A stretch of DNA of 64,000 bases, taken from positions 248,001-312,000 of the forward strand of contig NZ_CP009278.1 in assembly GCF_000747525.1 (NCBI RefSeq), written 5' to 3'. Below are positions 8,785-17,969 of the stretch, one piece after another. Position 1 is the stretch's first letter. Every line of letters begins with the position of its first letter. A program made the translations under genes and the position numbers. The notes below the pieces were generated by a model, which was not told where the DNA came from, made no database searches, and was given only the letters and a program-made list of their open reading frames with translations. This DNA is from Sphingobacterium sp. ML3W. Lineage in GTDB: Bacteria; Bacteroidota; Bacteroidia; Sphingobacteriales; Sphingobacteriaceae.

Positions 8785-10146
8785 ATGAAAGCTGCAAAAA
8801 ATCAAACATCCAATTGGCAGAAAATCAGAAAATTATTTAATGATCTACATTTGTGGTTTGGACTTATTAGCGGTATTGTCGTGTTTGTCGTTTGTATAAC
8901 AGGAACTATCTATGTTTATAATACCGAAATCCGTGAGGCTGCAGCACCAAAATATTATCACGTAAATTCAGAAGATAAGGGAAGAATAGCTCCAGACTCT
9001 TTATTGCATATTGCGCAGCAAGGCATCCAAGGGAAAATTGTTGGTATGAAAATACCTGTTGATCAGGAACGTACTGTGGCATTCCTTTACAGTAAATCTA
9101 AAAAAGAGGGGGAAGGGAAGTCCGATAAAGAACGTGCTGAGAAAAAAGAAACAGCTACTGCTATCGGAAAGAAAACAGATCGTGGTGCAATAGCCGTTGA
9201 AGGAGGAAATAAATCATCAGAACCTAAAAAAGAAGAGCCAAAAAAACAGGGTGGGCGTAAGCCTAGAGCTAATCAAATGATGGTAAACCCTTATACAGCA
9301 GAAATCATTGGAGATGCTAACGATATTAAGAACGGTACGAATGACTTTATGCAGGTCATGTTTGGACTGCACCGTTGGTTACTGCTAAATGAAATCGAGG
9401 AACCGATTTTTGAAGGCATTGAAAATAGAAAATTGGGAAGTTGGATAACAGGTACAGCAACCTTATTATTTTTATTTGGAGTCATCAGTGGCATGATCAT
9501 TTGGTTTCCTAATAAATTAAGAGGATGGAAAAACGGACTATCCGTAAAATGGTCTGGAAACTGGAAGCGAATCAATCATGATATCCATAATACACTTGGT
9601 TTTTATAGTTGTATTATCTTGTTTTTGATGAGTGTAACCGGACCATTTTGGTCTTTTGATTGGTATCGTACAGGTTGGCAAAAAACTTGGGGGACTTATG
9701 AGAACCCTACAAGTATAAAAGAAGAAAAAGCTAAGTTGATTTCTATCTACCCGATAACAGGGGGAAAGACCATGACGATTGACGAGACGCTAGTTGCAAT
9801 CAATAAAGTGCTTCCTTATGATGGCGATGTTACGATCAACTTTCCTAAAGATAGTTCAGAAACAATCTCGGTGTTGAAGAATAGAGTAGGTTTTTTTGCT
9901 CCATCTGCAGGAGATAAGCTCACATTGGATCAGTATTCAGGACAAATCTTGGAAAAGGAAATATTTCGAGAGAAAACATTTTCACAGAGAGCCTCTGCGT
10001 CCATAAAAGCATTGCATATTGGGGATATCTATGGACCATTTTCAAAGCTCCTCTATTTTATTTCCTGTTTAATAGCCACTTCACTGCCAATAACAGGTGT
10101 GCTTATCTGGATCAATAAGATGAAAAAGAAGCCTAGTAGAAAGTAA
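8785..10146 (+). CDS. PepSY-associated membrane protein (putative iron/siderophore reductase)
   Basis: A 453-residue inner-membrane protein of the PepSY_TM family. The first membrane helix (about residues 25-48) follows the motif LFNDLHLWFGLISGIVVFVV with a probable heme-ligand His. Further helices lie near 220-245, 265-290 and 420-445, and the conserved HDIHNTLGFYS and GLHRWLL contain further His residues. In the family these proteins are thought to reduce or release iron from imported siderophores at the inner membrane. A highly charged Lys/Glu-rich stretch (about residues 100-160) interrupts the first periplasmic domain; it looks like a disordered insertion. It is the last gene of the uptake group and ends at a strong terminator. 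Confidence 0.85.
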   Translation: MKAAKNQTSNWQKIRKLFNDLHLWFGLISGIVVFVVCITGTIYVYNTEIREAAAPKYYHVNSEDKGRIAPDSLLHIAQQGIQGKIVGMKIPVDQERTVAFLYSKSKKEGEGKSDKERAEKKETATAIGKKTDRGAIAVEGGNKSSEPKKEEPKKQGGRKPRANQMMVNPYTAEIIGDANDIKNGTNDFMQVMFGLHRWLLLNEIEEPIFEGIENRKLGSWITGTATLLFLFGVISGMIIWFPNKLRGWKNGLSVKWSGNWKRINHDIHNTLGFYSCIILFLMSVTGPFWSFDWYRTGWQKTWGTYENPTSIKEEKAKLISIYPITGGKTMTIDETLVAINKVLPYDGDVTINFPKDSSETISVLKNRVGFFAPSAGDKLTLDQYSGQILEKEIFREKTFSQRASASIKALHIGDIYGPFSKLLYFISCLIATSLPITGVLIWINKMKKKPSRK

Positions 10147-10178
10147 TCCGATTACACACTGCTAGAATAAAAACAAAC

Positions 10179-10216
10179 AATAAAGGCTCCCAATCTATAA
10201 TTGGGAGCCTTTATTG
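10179..10216. terminator. Bidirectional hairpin terminator
   Basis: AATAAAGGCTCCCAAT is followed by its near-perfect reverse complement, with A- and T-rich flanks. It serves the PepSY gene and the convergent holin-family gene. Confidence 0.85.
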
Positions 10217-10234
10217 TTGATGTAAAATCTATAT

Positions 10235-10585
10235 TTAATCGGTCTTCCCTGGAAATAATCTCCCGATAATCATCTCCAATACCGCTACTACAATAGCAAA
10301 CAGTGCTGCTGTCCAAAAACCTGAAACATCAAATTTAGAACCGAGTAAGGAGTCTGTTAGTAAGATCATTAACACGGTTATGATAAATGAAACCAAACCG
10401 AGTGTTAACCAATTTAGGGGAAAGGTGAATAGTCTTAAAATTGAACCAACTGTTGCATTAACAAATCCAATAACAAGACCTGTTATAATCGCCCAAAAAA
10501 AGCTGGCAACATGTACTCCTGGAGATATGTAAGCGGCTACCGCGATAACTATACCTGTAATAAGTAGGCTAATAATGAATTTCAT
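10235..10585 (-). CDS. Small four-helix membrane protein, phage-holin-4_2 (PF04020-like) family
   Basis: A 116-residue protein made almost wholly of four membrane helices (about residues 3-20, 28-50, 57-80 and 88-110), with the linker FPLNWLTLGLVSFIITVL typical of this family. Despite the family name, such proteins are chromosomal in many bacteria, have no demonstrated holin role and may influence the envelope. It stands alone, convergent to the PepSY gene. No phage gene is nearby, which argues against prophage origin. Confidence 0.8.
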   Translation of the reverse strand: MKFIISLLITGIVIAVAAYISPGVHVASFFWAIITGLVIGFVNATVGSILRLFTFPLNWLTLGLVSFIITVLMILLTDSLLGSKFDVSGFWTAALFAIVVAVLEMIIGRLFPGKTD

Positions 10586-10725
10586 AATATGTATAATTTT
10601 AGTTAACTCTTGATTTTTTTATATCAAATGCGATGCCAAAATATCGATAAGTGTTGGTCATAAATATTGATTTTTAGTACCTTAAACTTTTAGCACTTTG
10701 GAGTGTTTACTATAATGAAGTGAAC

Positions 10726-10749
10726 ATATGTTATGCATGCATAACATAT
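10726..10749. promoter_or_regulatory. Perfect 24-bp palindrome upstream of the DUF2147 gene
   Basis: The half-site ATATGTTATGCA is followed directly by its exact reverse complement. It lies 42 bases before the start codon, overlapping the expected promoter position, and therefore looks like an operator for a dimeric repressor or activator. The regulator is unknown. Confidence 0.55.
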
Positions 10750-10790
10750 TTTTCGTAAATTCACATAGAACAATTATAAAATAAGATGGT

Positions 10791-11219
10791 ATGAAAAAGA
10801 TGATTATGACATTAGTAATGCTATTGACCACAATAGCTATTTTTGCCCAGACAGAACCCATTCTCGGGAAGTGGCAAAACTCAAGTGGCGAGGGAAGGAT
10901 CGAGATCTTTAAAAAGGGAGATCACTATTTTGGAAAATTATATTGGCTAAAAGAACCCAATAATGATCAAGGTCAACCTAAAAAAGATATTAAGAATCCA
11001 GATAAAAATTTGCAAAGCCGAAACGTATTGGGTTTAGAGATATTAACCAACTTTACAAAAGACGGTAGCACATTTGGCGGAGGTAAGATTTATGACCCTA
11101 AGACAGGGAAAACATATAGCTGTAAGATGACTTTACAGGGAACTGATAAGCTGGATATTAGAGGGTATGTCGGTGTCAGTTTATTCGGTAGAACCGATGT
11201 GTGGACAAGAGTTAAATAA
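10791..11219 (+). CDS. Secreted DUF2147 family protein
   Basis: A 142-residue protein with a signal peptide (MKKMIMTLVMLLTTIAIFAQ). The mature part matches DUF2147: EPILGKWQNSSGEGRIEIFK near the start, GGKIYDPKTGKTYSCKMTL in the middle and RGYVGVSLFGRTDVWTRV at the end. The fold is a small lipocalin-like or calycin-like beta-barrel. The function is unknown; members are periplasmic or exported. It is monocistronic, with a palindromic operator candidate upstream and a hairpin terminator downstream. Confidence 0.85.
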   Translation: MKKMIMTLVMLLTTIAIFAQTEPILGKWQNSSGEGRIEIFKKGDHYFGKLYWLKEPNNDQGQPKKDIKNPDKNLQSRNVLGLEILTNFTKDGSTFGGGKIYDPKTGKTYSCKMTLQGTDKLDIRGYVGVSLFGRTDVWTRVK

Positions 11220-11241
11220 TACTTTATTCTATAAAAATTGA

Positions 11242-11271
11242 AAAAGTGCTGTTGCGTTAAACAGCACTTTT
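11242..11271 (+). terminator. Hairpin terminator
   Basis: AAAAGTGCTGTT pairs with AACAGCACTTTT around a short loop, ending in T-rich DNA. Confidence 0.8.
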
Positions 11272-11359
11272 GTTGTTTATTGGGCCTTTATTTTTAAAAA
11301 TATTGTATAATTAATTTAATAGCAGTAATTTCAGCACTAAAATTAACGATAATAATGCT

Positions 11360-12607
11360 ATGGCTGTTAAGATGTCCTATTCGGAGAATATAAAACTTGC
11401 ACTACAATCTATTGTAGGCAATAAGTTGCGGACATTTCTGACAGCACTGATTATCGCAATTGGTATTACAGCGTTGATTGGGGTATTAACTTCTATCGAT
11501 GCTATTAAATCTTCACTGACAGACTCTTTTTCTTCAATGGGTTCCAATTCATTCAATATTCGAAATCGTGGATTGAATGTACGGATAGGTAACAGTGGAG
11601 AGCAGTCAAAAGTCTTTTCGTCCATTACTTATCGTGATGCTTCAAGTTTCAAAGAATTATTCAAATTCGATGCCGTTACCTCCATCAATGTCAATGTATC
11701 CTGGGCAGCAACTGCGAAATATAAATCCGAAAAGACCAACCCTAATATTGGGGTGATTGGAGCTGATGAGTCTTATCTGAAGACCTCGGGTTATAATTTG
11801 GCCTTAGGACGTAATTTCACAAATCGAGAGGTCTATAATGGTAATTCGGTTGTTATTATTGGCGATGAAATATATCAAAAAATATTCAAGGGCACCATCA
11901 ATCCAATAGGTGAATTTATGACCATTGGGGGTGTTCGTTACCAAGTGATTGGTGTATTGAAAAACAAAGGTTCTAGTGCTGGAATGGGGGCAGATAAAGC
12001 CTGTATCATTCCATTGATTAAGGCTAGGAGTGTTATGGCTGGACAGGAGCCGTCCTATACCATTACGGTGTCGGCAAATGACCCAATCCGTCTAGAAGCC
12101 GCGGTAGGAGAGGCTACCATTGTCTTTCGGAATATCCGTGGATTGACAGCCAAACAAACGTCTGACTTTGAGATTACAAAATCTGATGCGGTAGCACAGA
12201 TATTACTACAGAATATGGTAGTCATCACTATGGGAGCTATTGTGATTGCTTTGATTACATTGATTGGTGCATCCATTGGTCTCATGAATATCATGTTAGT
12301 TTCTGTGACCGAACGAACGCGGGAGATTGGTATACGAAAAGCAATCGGGGCTACTCCTTCTGTTATCCGTAAGCAATTTCTGATCGAAGCCGTTGTGATT
12401 TGTCTTATAGGCGGAGCGGCCGGAATATTATTGGGTATTGTTATCGGTAATTTGTTAGCCCTGCAATTGGGCGCTTCGTTTATTGTTCCATGGAACTGGA
12501 TTTTCTTAGGTTTTACCGTTTGTATTGTCGTCGGCATGGTTTCAGGCTATTATCCTGCATCTAAGGCATCAAAACTGGATCCGGTAGAAGCTTTGCGTTA
12601 TGAATAA
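11360..12607 (+). CDS. MacB/FtsX-type ABC transporter permease
   Basis: A 415-residue inner-membrane protein. The N-terminal helix (about residues 18-42, [20 protein letters not shown]) is followed by a periplasmic MacB_PCD domain to about residue 280. Three C-terminal helices follow, with the FtsX motif [20 protein letters not shown] between the second and third. The tail [19 protein letters not shown] is the standard ending. Proteins of this type act as mechanotransmitters coupled to a separate ATPase. No ATPase or membrane-fusion gene is adjacent here, so the partner must be encoded elsewhere. The start at 11360 is chosen; a second ATG five codons in is possible. Confidence 0.88.
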   Translation: MAVKMSYSENIKLALQSIVGNKLRTFLTALIIAIGITALIGVLTSIDAIKSSLTDSFSSMGSNSFNIRNRGLNVRIGNSGEQSKVFSSITYRDASSFKELFKFDAVTSINVNVSWAATAKYKSEKTNPNIGVIGADESYLKTSGYNLALGRNFTNREVYNGNSVVIIGDEIYQKIFKGTINPIGEFMTIGGVRYQVIGVLKNKGSSAGMGADKACIIPLIKARSVMAGQEPSYTITVSANDPIRLEAAVGEATIVFRNIRGLTAKQTSDFEITKSDAVAQILLQNMVVITMGAIVIALITLIGASIGLMNIMLVSVTERTREIGIRKAIGATPSVIRKQFLIEAVVICLIGGAAGILLGIVIGNLLALQLGASFIVPWNWIFLGFTVCIVVGMVSGYYPASKASKLDPVEALRYE

Positions 12608-12721
12608 AAAATTGTGCAAACGGTTTCACACGCGCTTTGCGCATTAATAACACAAACTTCATCCGGAATTGAGGTAAATCCTCTTATAAAATCTTATTAT
12701 TGTAGAAAATTTTGAAATATT

Positions 12722-13912
12722 ATGTATAAAACTCTTCAACCTGCATTGCAGAAAGAATTAGCAGCTATCAAAGAAGCTGGTTTGTATAAAGAAGAACGCG
12801 TAATTACTACGCCTCAAGGTGCTGATATTAAAGTGAGCACTGGTGAAGAAGTCGTCAATTTTTGTGCAAATAACTATTTAGGATTATCATCGCATCCGAA
12901 AGTGACTGAAGCAGCAAAAAGAGCAATAGATTCACATGGATACGGTATGTCTTCGGTGCGTTTTATTTGTGGAACGCAGGATATTCACAAAGAGTTGGAA
13001 GCAAAAATTTCTAAATTTTTAGGAACAGAAGACACGATTTTATACGCAGCTGCATTTGATGCAAATGGAGGTGTATTCGAACCTTTATTTAGCGCAGAAG
13101 ATGCAATCATTTCTGATGAATTGAACCATGCTTCTATTATTGATGGTGTTCGTTTGTGTAAAGCACAACGTTTCCGTTATAAAAATGCGGATATGGCCGA
13201 TTTAGAAGCACAGTTACAAGCGGCTTCTGGAGCTCGTCACCGTATTATTGTTACAGATGGTGCCTTCTCTATGGACGGTTCAGTAGCACCTTTAGATCAG
13301 ATCTGTGATTTAGCAGATAAATATGAAGCCTTAGTAATGATCGATGAGTCACATTGTACAGGATTTGTTGGAAAAACAGGTCGTGGAACACACGAATTGT
13401 ACAATGTTATCGATCGCGTAGATATCATTACAGGTACTTTGGGTAAAGCATTGGGTGGTGCATCTGGAGGTTTTACTTCAGGTCGTAAAGAAATCATCGA
13501 CATGTTGCGTCAACGTTCACGTCCATACTTGTTCTCGAACACGTTGGCACCAGCTATCGCAGGAGCGTCTGTAGCGGTCTTGGACATGTTGAGTGAGACA
13601 ACAGACTTACGTGATAAATTAGAGTCAAATACAGCTTATTTCCGCGATAAAATGACTGCAGCAGGTTTTGATATTAAACCCGGATTCCATCCGATTGTGC
13701 CTGTTATGTTGTATGATGCGAAATTAGCGCAAGAATTTGCCACAAGAATGTTGGCAGAAGGAATCTATGTTATTGGGTTCTATTACCCTGTGGTTCCACA
13801 AGGGAAAGCACGTATTCGTGTACAAATTTCAGCAGGTCATGAGGTGTCTCATTTGGATAAAGCAATAGCTTCATTCACGAAAGTTGGAAAAGATTTAGGT
13901 GTAATCAAATAA
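12722..13912 (+). CDS. kbl: Glycine C-acetyltransferase (2-amino-3-ketobutyrate CoA ligase)
   Basis: A 396-residue PLP-dependent enzyme of the alpha-oxoamine synthase family. It shows the conserved [16 protein letters not shown], the aspartate motif [16 protein letters not shown] and the PLP lysine in [15 protein letters not shown]. It matches Kbl in length and in the [13 protein letters not shown] and [11 protein letters not shown] motifs. Kbl makes acetyl-CoA and glycine from 2-amino-3-ketobutyrate in threonine breakdown. Other members of this fold (BioF, serine palmitoyltransferase) are the main alternatives, and the whole pattern favours Kbl. No threonine dehydrogenase gene is adjacent. 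Confidence 0.88.
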   Translation: MYKTLQPALQKELAAIKEAGLYKEERVITTPQGADIKVSTGEEVVNFCANNYLGLSSHPKVTEAAKRAIDSHGYGMSSVRFICGTQDIHKELEAKISKFLGTEDTILYAAAFDANGGVFEPLFSAEDAIISDELNHASIIDGVRLCKAQRFRYKNADMADLEAQLQAASGARHRIIVTDGAFSMDGSVAPLDQICDLADKYEALVMIDESHCTGFVGKTGRGTHELYNVIDRVDIITGTLGKALGGASGGFTSGRKEIIDMLRQRSRPYLFSNTLAPAIAGASVAVLDMLSETTDLRDKLESNTAYFRDKMTAAGFDIKPGFHPIVPVMLYDAKLAQEFATRMLAEGIYVIGFYYPVVPQGKARIRVQISAGHEVSHLDKAIASFTKVGKDLGVIK

Positions 13913-13937
13913 AATACACATAGTTATATGAATTTAT

Positions 13938-13962
13938 GGTGCAAATTACTTATCTTTGCACC
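13938..13962 (+). promoter_or_regulatory. typA promoter -7 element inside an inverted repeat
   Basis: TATCTTTG (13951-13958) matches the Bacteroidota -7 consensus TAnnTTTG and lies 33 bases before the start. GGTGCAAA (13938-13945) and TTTGCACC (13955-13962) form an 8-bp inverted repeat around it. No TTG at the usual upstream distance is seen. Confidence 0.5.
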
Positions 13963-13990
13963 CTGAATTTAAAACAAATTTACTTGCTGG

Positions 13991-15790
13991 ATGCAAAATA
14001 TTAGAAATATAGCGATTATCGCTCACGTCGATCACGGTAAAACTACTTTGGTAGACAAAATCTTACACTTCACAAATCTTTTTAGAGATAATGATGGTAC
14101 AGGTGATTTAATTCTAGATAACAACGATTTAGAACGTGAACGCGGTATTACGATCGTTGCTAAAAACGTTTCTGTTCAATATAAAGATGTAAAGATCAAC
14201 GTTATTGACACCCCTGGTCACGCCGATTTCGGTGGTGAAGTTGAACGTGTTTTGAAAATGGCTGATGGTGTTGTGCTATTGGTGGATGCTTTTGAAGGTC
14301 CAATGCCTCAAACACGTTTTGTTACACAAAAAGCGTTAGCTTTAGGTTTAAAACCTTTAGTTGTTGTGAATAAAGTGGACAAAGAAAACTGTCGTCCTGA
14401 CGAGGTTTATGAAAATGTATTTGATTTATTCTTTAGCTTAGATGCTACTGAGGAACAATTAGCATTCCCTGTATTATACGGTTCAAGTAAACAAGGTTGG
14501 ATGTCAACTGATTGGAAAGAGCCTAAAGAGGATTTATCTGAATTGTTAGATGCTATCATCGCACATTTCCCACCTTCACCATTTTATGAAGGTACATTAC
14601 AAATGCAAATCACATCTTTAGATTACTCTACATTCGTAGGTCGTATTGCTATCGGTCGTGTTGCACGTGGAACAATTAAAGAAGGCCAACCTATTTCATT
14701 AATGAAACGTGATGGTAAAATCGTTAAATCTCGTGTAAAAGAGTTACATACATTTGAAGGATTAGGTCGTCGTCGTGTTGAAGAAGTTGCTTGTGGTGAT
14801 ATCTGTGCTGTAGTTGGTATCGATGGTTTTGACATCGGTGATACTATCGCTGATTTCGAAAACCCAGAGCAATTAGAGGTCATCCACATTGATGAGCCTA
14901 CGATGAACATGTTGTTCACGATTAATAACTCTCCTTTCTTTGGTAAAGAAGGTAAATTGGTTACTTCTCGTCACATCCATGATCGTTTACAAAAAGAGTT
15001 AGAGAAAAACTTAGCATTACGTGTACTTCCTACAGAATCTCCTGATGCATGGTTAGTATATGGTCGTGGTATTCTCCATTTATCAGTATTGATCGAAACA
15101 ATGCGTCGTGAAGGTTACGAATTGCAAGTTGGTCAACCTCAGGTTATCTTGAAAGAAATTGATGGTAAGAAATGTGAGCCAATTGAAGTATTGGTAGTTG
15201 ATGTTCCTGCTGAAGTTTCTGGTAAAGTAATCGAATTGGTAACACAACGTAAAGGTGAGTTATTGATTATGGAGACAAAAGGTGAAATGCAACACTTAGA
15301 GTTCGAAATTCCTTCTCGTGGTATCATCGGCTTACGTAACAACGTACTGACTGCTACTGCTGGTGAGGCTGTTATGGCGCACCGTTTGAAAGGTTACGAA
15401 CCTTGGAAAGGTACAATCCCTGGACGTCAACATGGTGTATTGATTTCATTGGATAAAGGTACTACAACAGCTTATTCTATCGATAAATTACAAGATCGTG
15501 GAAAATTCTTCGTTGATCCAGGAGCAGATATCTATGAAGGACAAATCTTAGGAGAGCATATCCGTGATAATGATTTAACAATCAATATCGTTAAAGCGAA
15601 ACAATTGACTAACATGCGTGCTTCTGGTACAGATGATAATGCACGTATTGCACCAGCAATCAAATTCTCTTTAGAGGAATCAATGGAGTATATCCAAGGT
15701 GACGAATATATCGAGGTTACTCCTCAATCTATCCGTTTACGTAAAATCTACTTAACAGAAGGTGAACGTAAAGTGAATAAAAAATTCTAA
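13991..15790 (+). CDS. typA: Ribosome-associated translational GTPase TypA/BipA
   Basis: A 599-residue GTPase. The P-loop HVDHGKTTLVDKI, the switch motif RERGITIVAKN, the DTPGHADFGGEVERV motif and NKVD give a complete GTP-binding domain in the first 200 residues. EF-G-like domains and the TypA-specific C-terminal domain follow. BipA acts in ribosome assembly, especially in the cold or under stress. The length equals the family norm. Codon use is strongly biased (GGT, CGT, AAA), as expected for a highly expressed gene. It has its own promoter and terminator. Confidence 0.95.
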   Translation: MQNIRNIAIIAHVDHGKTTLVDKILHFTNLFRDNDGTGDLILDNNDLERERGITIVAKNVSVQYKDVKINVIDTPGHADFGGEVERVLKMADGVVLLVDAFEGPMPQTRFVTQKALALGLKPLVVVNKVDKENCRPDEVYENVFDLFFSLDATEEQLAFPVLYGSSKQGWMSTDWKEPKEDLSELLDAIIAHFPPSPFYEGTLQMQITSLDYSTFVGRIAIGRVARGTIKEGQPISLMKRDGKIVKSRVKELHTFEGLGRRRVEEVACGDICAVVGIDGFDIGDTIADFENPEQLEVIHIDEPTMNMLFTINNSPFFGKEGKLVTSRHIHDRLQKELEKNLALRVLPTESPDAWLVYGRGILHLSVLIETMRREGYELQVGQPQVILKEIDGKKCEPIEVLVVDVPAEVSGKVIELVTQRKGELLIMETKGEMQHLEFEIPSRGIIGLRNNVLTATAGEAVMAHRLKGYEPWKGTIPGRQHGVLISLDKGTTTAYSIDKLQDRGKFFVDPGADIYEGQILGEHIRDNDLTINIVKAKQLTNMRASGTDDNARIAPAIKFSLEESMEYIQGDEYIEVTPQSIRLRKIYLTEGERKVNKKF

Positions 15791-15816
15791 TCTTATCATT
15801 AGAATCAAAATAATAG

Positions 15817-15847
15817 AAAAGCCTTCGAGAAATCGGAGGCTTTTTTT
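15817..15847 (+). terminator. Terminator of typA
   Basis: AAAAGCCTTCGA pairs with TCGGAGGCTTTT around a 4-base loop and a T-run follows. Confidence 0.85.
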
Positions 15848-16080
15848 GTGCAAACCTATTTTTACTACAACTTTTATCTATCAGATGTATTCATGAAAAG
15901 GTTATTTGCCTGTCGGGATCATGATGAAGCCATTCTTTAAATTCGCCAAGATTTTATCCATCATTTCGTTTTAGATATCGTTATTCTTTTTGTAATAAAA
16001 ATGAATGCAAAATAGCTAATGTCAATATAAATTTCGATTTTTATGGGGCCTTATTAAAAAACGCTAAACATCATGTTTTT

Positions 16081-17685
16081 ATGAAAAGAACTAATCTTAC
16101 GTATATTTTATCAAAAAAAGTCTTAGGATATGCTTTGTTTTTAAGCTTTCTAGCGATAGACAATGGATTTGCACAAAACCGATCTCAACAAGCGCCGCAG
16201 GTATTAGAACCTATTGTGCAAAAAATCGTAGTAGAAGCCAATCATAATTCTCAATTAGAATCACTTGCATTTGAGTTGCTCGATGTTGTTGGTCCACGTT
16301 TAGTGGGGACTCCAGGTATGACTCGGGCAAATGAATGGGCATTAGCAAAGTTTGAAAGTTGGGGAATTGCGGCCAAGAATGAGAAATTTGGTGAATGGAG
16401 AGGATGGGAACGCGGTATTTCGCATATCGATATGATCACGCCTCGTGTTAAGTCATTGGTCGGCACACAACTGGCTTGGAGTCCAAGTACAAAAGGAAAA
16501 AGTATACAAGGAGAGGTTATAGCACTACCAGATGTAAAGGATTCCTTATCTTTTTACAAATGGCTACCAGATGTTAAAGGCAAATTCGTCATGATTTCCA
16601 TGCCACAACCTACAGGGCGACCAGATCATAATTGGGAAGAGTTTGGGACAAAGCAGTCTATTGAAAAAATGAATAGATCTCGGGACTCTTTGGCGCTTTT
16701 ATGGAACAATCGCATTAAAGCATCGGGCATGTCAGCGAACTCTATTCCTTCCATTTTGGAAGATGCAGGAGCTGCAGGTATTTTGACCAGTAACTGGTCA
16801 AATGAATTTGGTGCAAATAAAATCTTTGGAGCACGATCATATAAGGCACCATCGCTCGATATATCTTTAGAGGATTATGGTATGTTATATCGTCTCGCAG
16901 ATAAAGGTATCAAACCTATGATCCGTGTAGAGACCTCTTCAAAAGACTTAGGCAATGTGCCTTCGTTCAATACCATTGCAGAGATTAAAGGAAGTGAATT
17001 TCCCAATGAGTATATTATTCTCTCGGCGCATCTAGATTCGTGGGAGGGTGGTTCTGGCGCCACAGATAATGGCACAGGGACTATCGCAATGATGGAAGTA
17101 GCACGTATTTTAAAACAGGTATTACCAAATCCGAAACGAACTATTTTGATTGGTCTTTGGGGAAGTGAAGAGCAGGGTTTAAATGGTTCTCGCTCTTTTG
17201 TATTGGATAATCCAGATATTGTTGAAAACACACAAGCTGTTTTCAATCTGGATAATGGAACAGGACGTGTAGAGAGAATTAATGGTTCGGGCTTTGTACA
17301 TGCTTACGATTATATATCACGTTGGATGTCTGCCGTACCGGTTGCGGTGACAAAAGATATCAAAACTGAATTCCCAGGATCTCCAAGTGGCGGTGGGTCA
17401 GACCATTCTTCTTTTGTCGCAGCGGGTGTACCAGCCTTTATGTTAAGCTCTTTATCTTGGGGTTACTTTACGAATACATGGCATACGAACTTAGATACTT
17501 ATGATAAGTTGGTATTCGATGATTTGAAATACAATGTCATCCTTACCGCTGTGATGGCGTATAAAGCCTCTGAAGAGCCTGCTTTAGTTAATAGGGAACA
17601 ACGTGTGCTACCTGCAGATCGAGATGGCAAACCGGGTGTTTGGCCTCCCATTAGGCAACCAAGGAGAAGTGGTGTTGGTTATTAA
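16081..17685 (+). CDS. Secreted M28-family zinc aminopeptidase with PA domain
   Basis: A 534-residue protein with an N-terminal signal region ending near IDNGFAQN. Zinc-site motifs appear in M28 order: LSAHLDSWEGGSGATDNGTG (His and Asp ligands), LWGSEEQGLNGS (catalytic and ligand Glu), FNLDNGTGRV (Asp) and TWHTNLDTYDKL (His). A protease-associated insert probably covers residues about 140-290. The enzyme should remove N-terminal residues from peptides in the periplasm or at the cell surface. It is monocistronic with a strong terminator. The family call is firm, the substrate unknown. Confidence 0.9.
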   Translation: MKRTNLTYILSKKVLGYALFLSFLAIDNGFAQNRSQQAPQVLEPIVQKIVVEANHNSQLESLAFELLDVVGPRLVGTPGMTRANEWALAKFESWGIAAKNEKFGEWRGWERGISHIDMITPRVKSLVGTQLAWSPSTKGKSIQGEVIALPDVKDSLSFYKWLPDVKGKFVMISMPQPTGRPDHNWEEFGTKQSIEKMNRSRDSLALLWNNRIKASGMSANSIPSILEDAGAAGILTSNWSNEFGANKIFGARSYKAPSLDISLEDYGMLYRLADKGIKPMIRVETSSKDLGNVPSFNTIAEIKGSEFPNEYIILSAHLDSWEGGSGATDNGTGTIAMMEVARILKQVLPNPKRTILIGLWGSEEQGLNGSRSFVLDNPDIVENTQAVFNLDNGTGRVERINGSGFVHAYDYISRWMSAVPVAVTKDIKTEFPGSPSGGGSDHSSFVAAGVPAFMLSSLSWGYFTNTWHTNLDTYDKLVFDDLKYNVILTAVMAYKASEEPALVNREQRVLPADRDGKPGVWPPIRQPRRSGVGY

Positions 17686-17712
17686 GTAGAACGAACGAAT
17701 AAGACCTTCATG

Positions 17713-17759
17713 AAAATCTTTAAAATAATGTATCTAAATCATTATTTTAAAGATTTTTT
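17713..17759 (+). terminator. Long perfect hairpin terminator
   Basis: AAAATCTTTAAAATAATG pairs perfectly with its reverse complement around a 9-base loop, then T-run. Confidence 0.8.
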
Positions 17760-17969
17760 AGTTACAGATTAATGTTTACGATTCTAATAAGTCTGCTTGT
17801 ATCCTTAGAAAATCTATTTGTTTACAATTTCTTGTTTCCATATAAAATTTTTAAATTTATAAAGCGAAGTCGTGTCTGCATGAAGTTTTGAGGAAATAGT
17901 ATGTAATCTATTTTGGATCTAGTCAATAGATTAATTACCTTTAGAAACAACCACAACCTAATTTTATAG

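Noticed and set aside
10235..10585. Prophage holin
   Set aside because: The family is common on chromosomes and no phage gene lies nearby.
12055..12537. 160-codon open frame on the minus strand within the MacB-type permease gene
   Set aside because: It lies wholly inside a well-supported gene in the other direction and shows no family motifs.
15915..15975. Short minus-strand frame reading MMDKILANLKNGFIMIPTGK, possible gene relic
   Set aside because: Only about 20 codons with a stop just before it; too short to support a gene or assign a family.
16875..17246. 123-codon open frame on the minus strand within the M28 peptidase gene
   Set aside because: It overlaps the zinc-site coding sequence and has no recognisable features.
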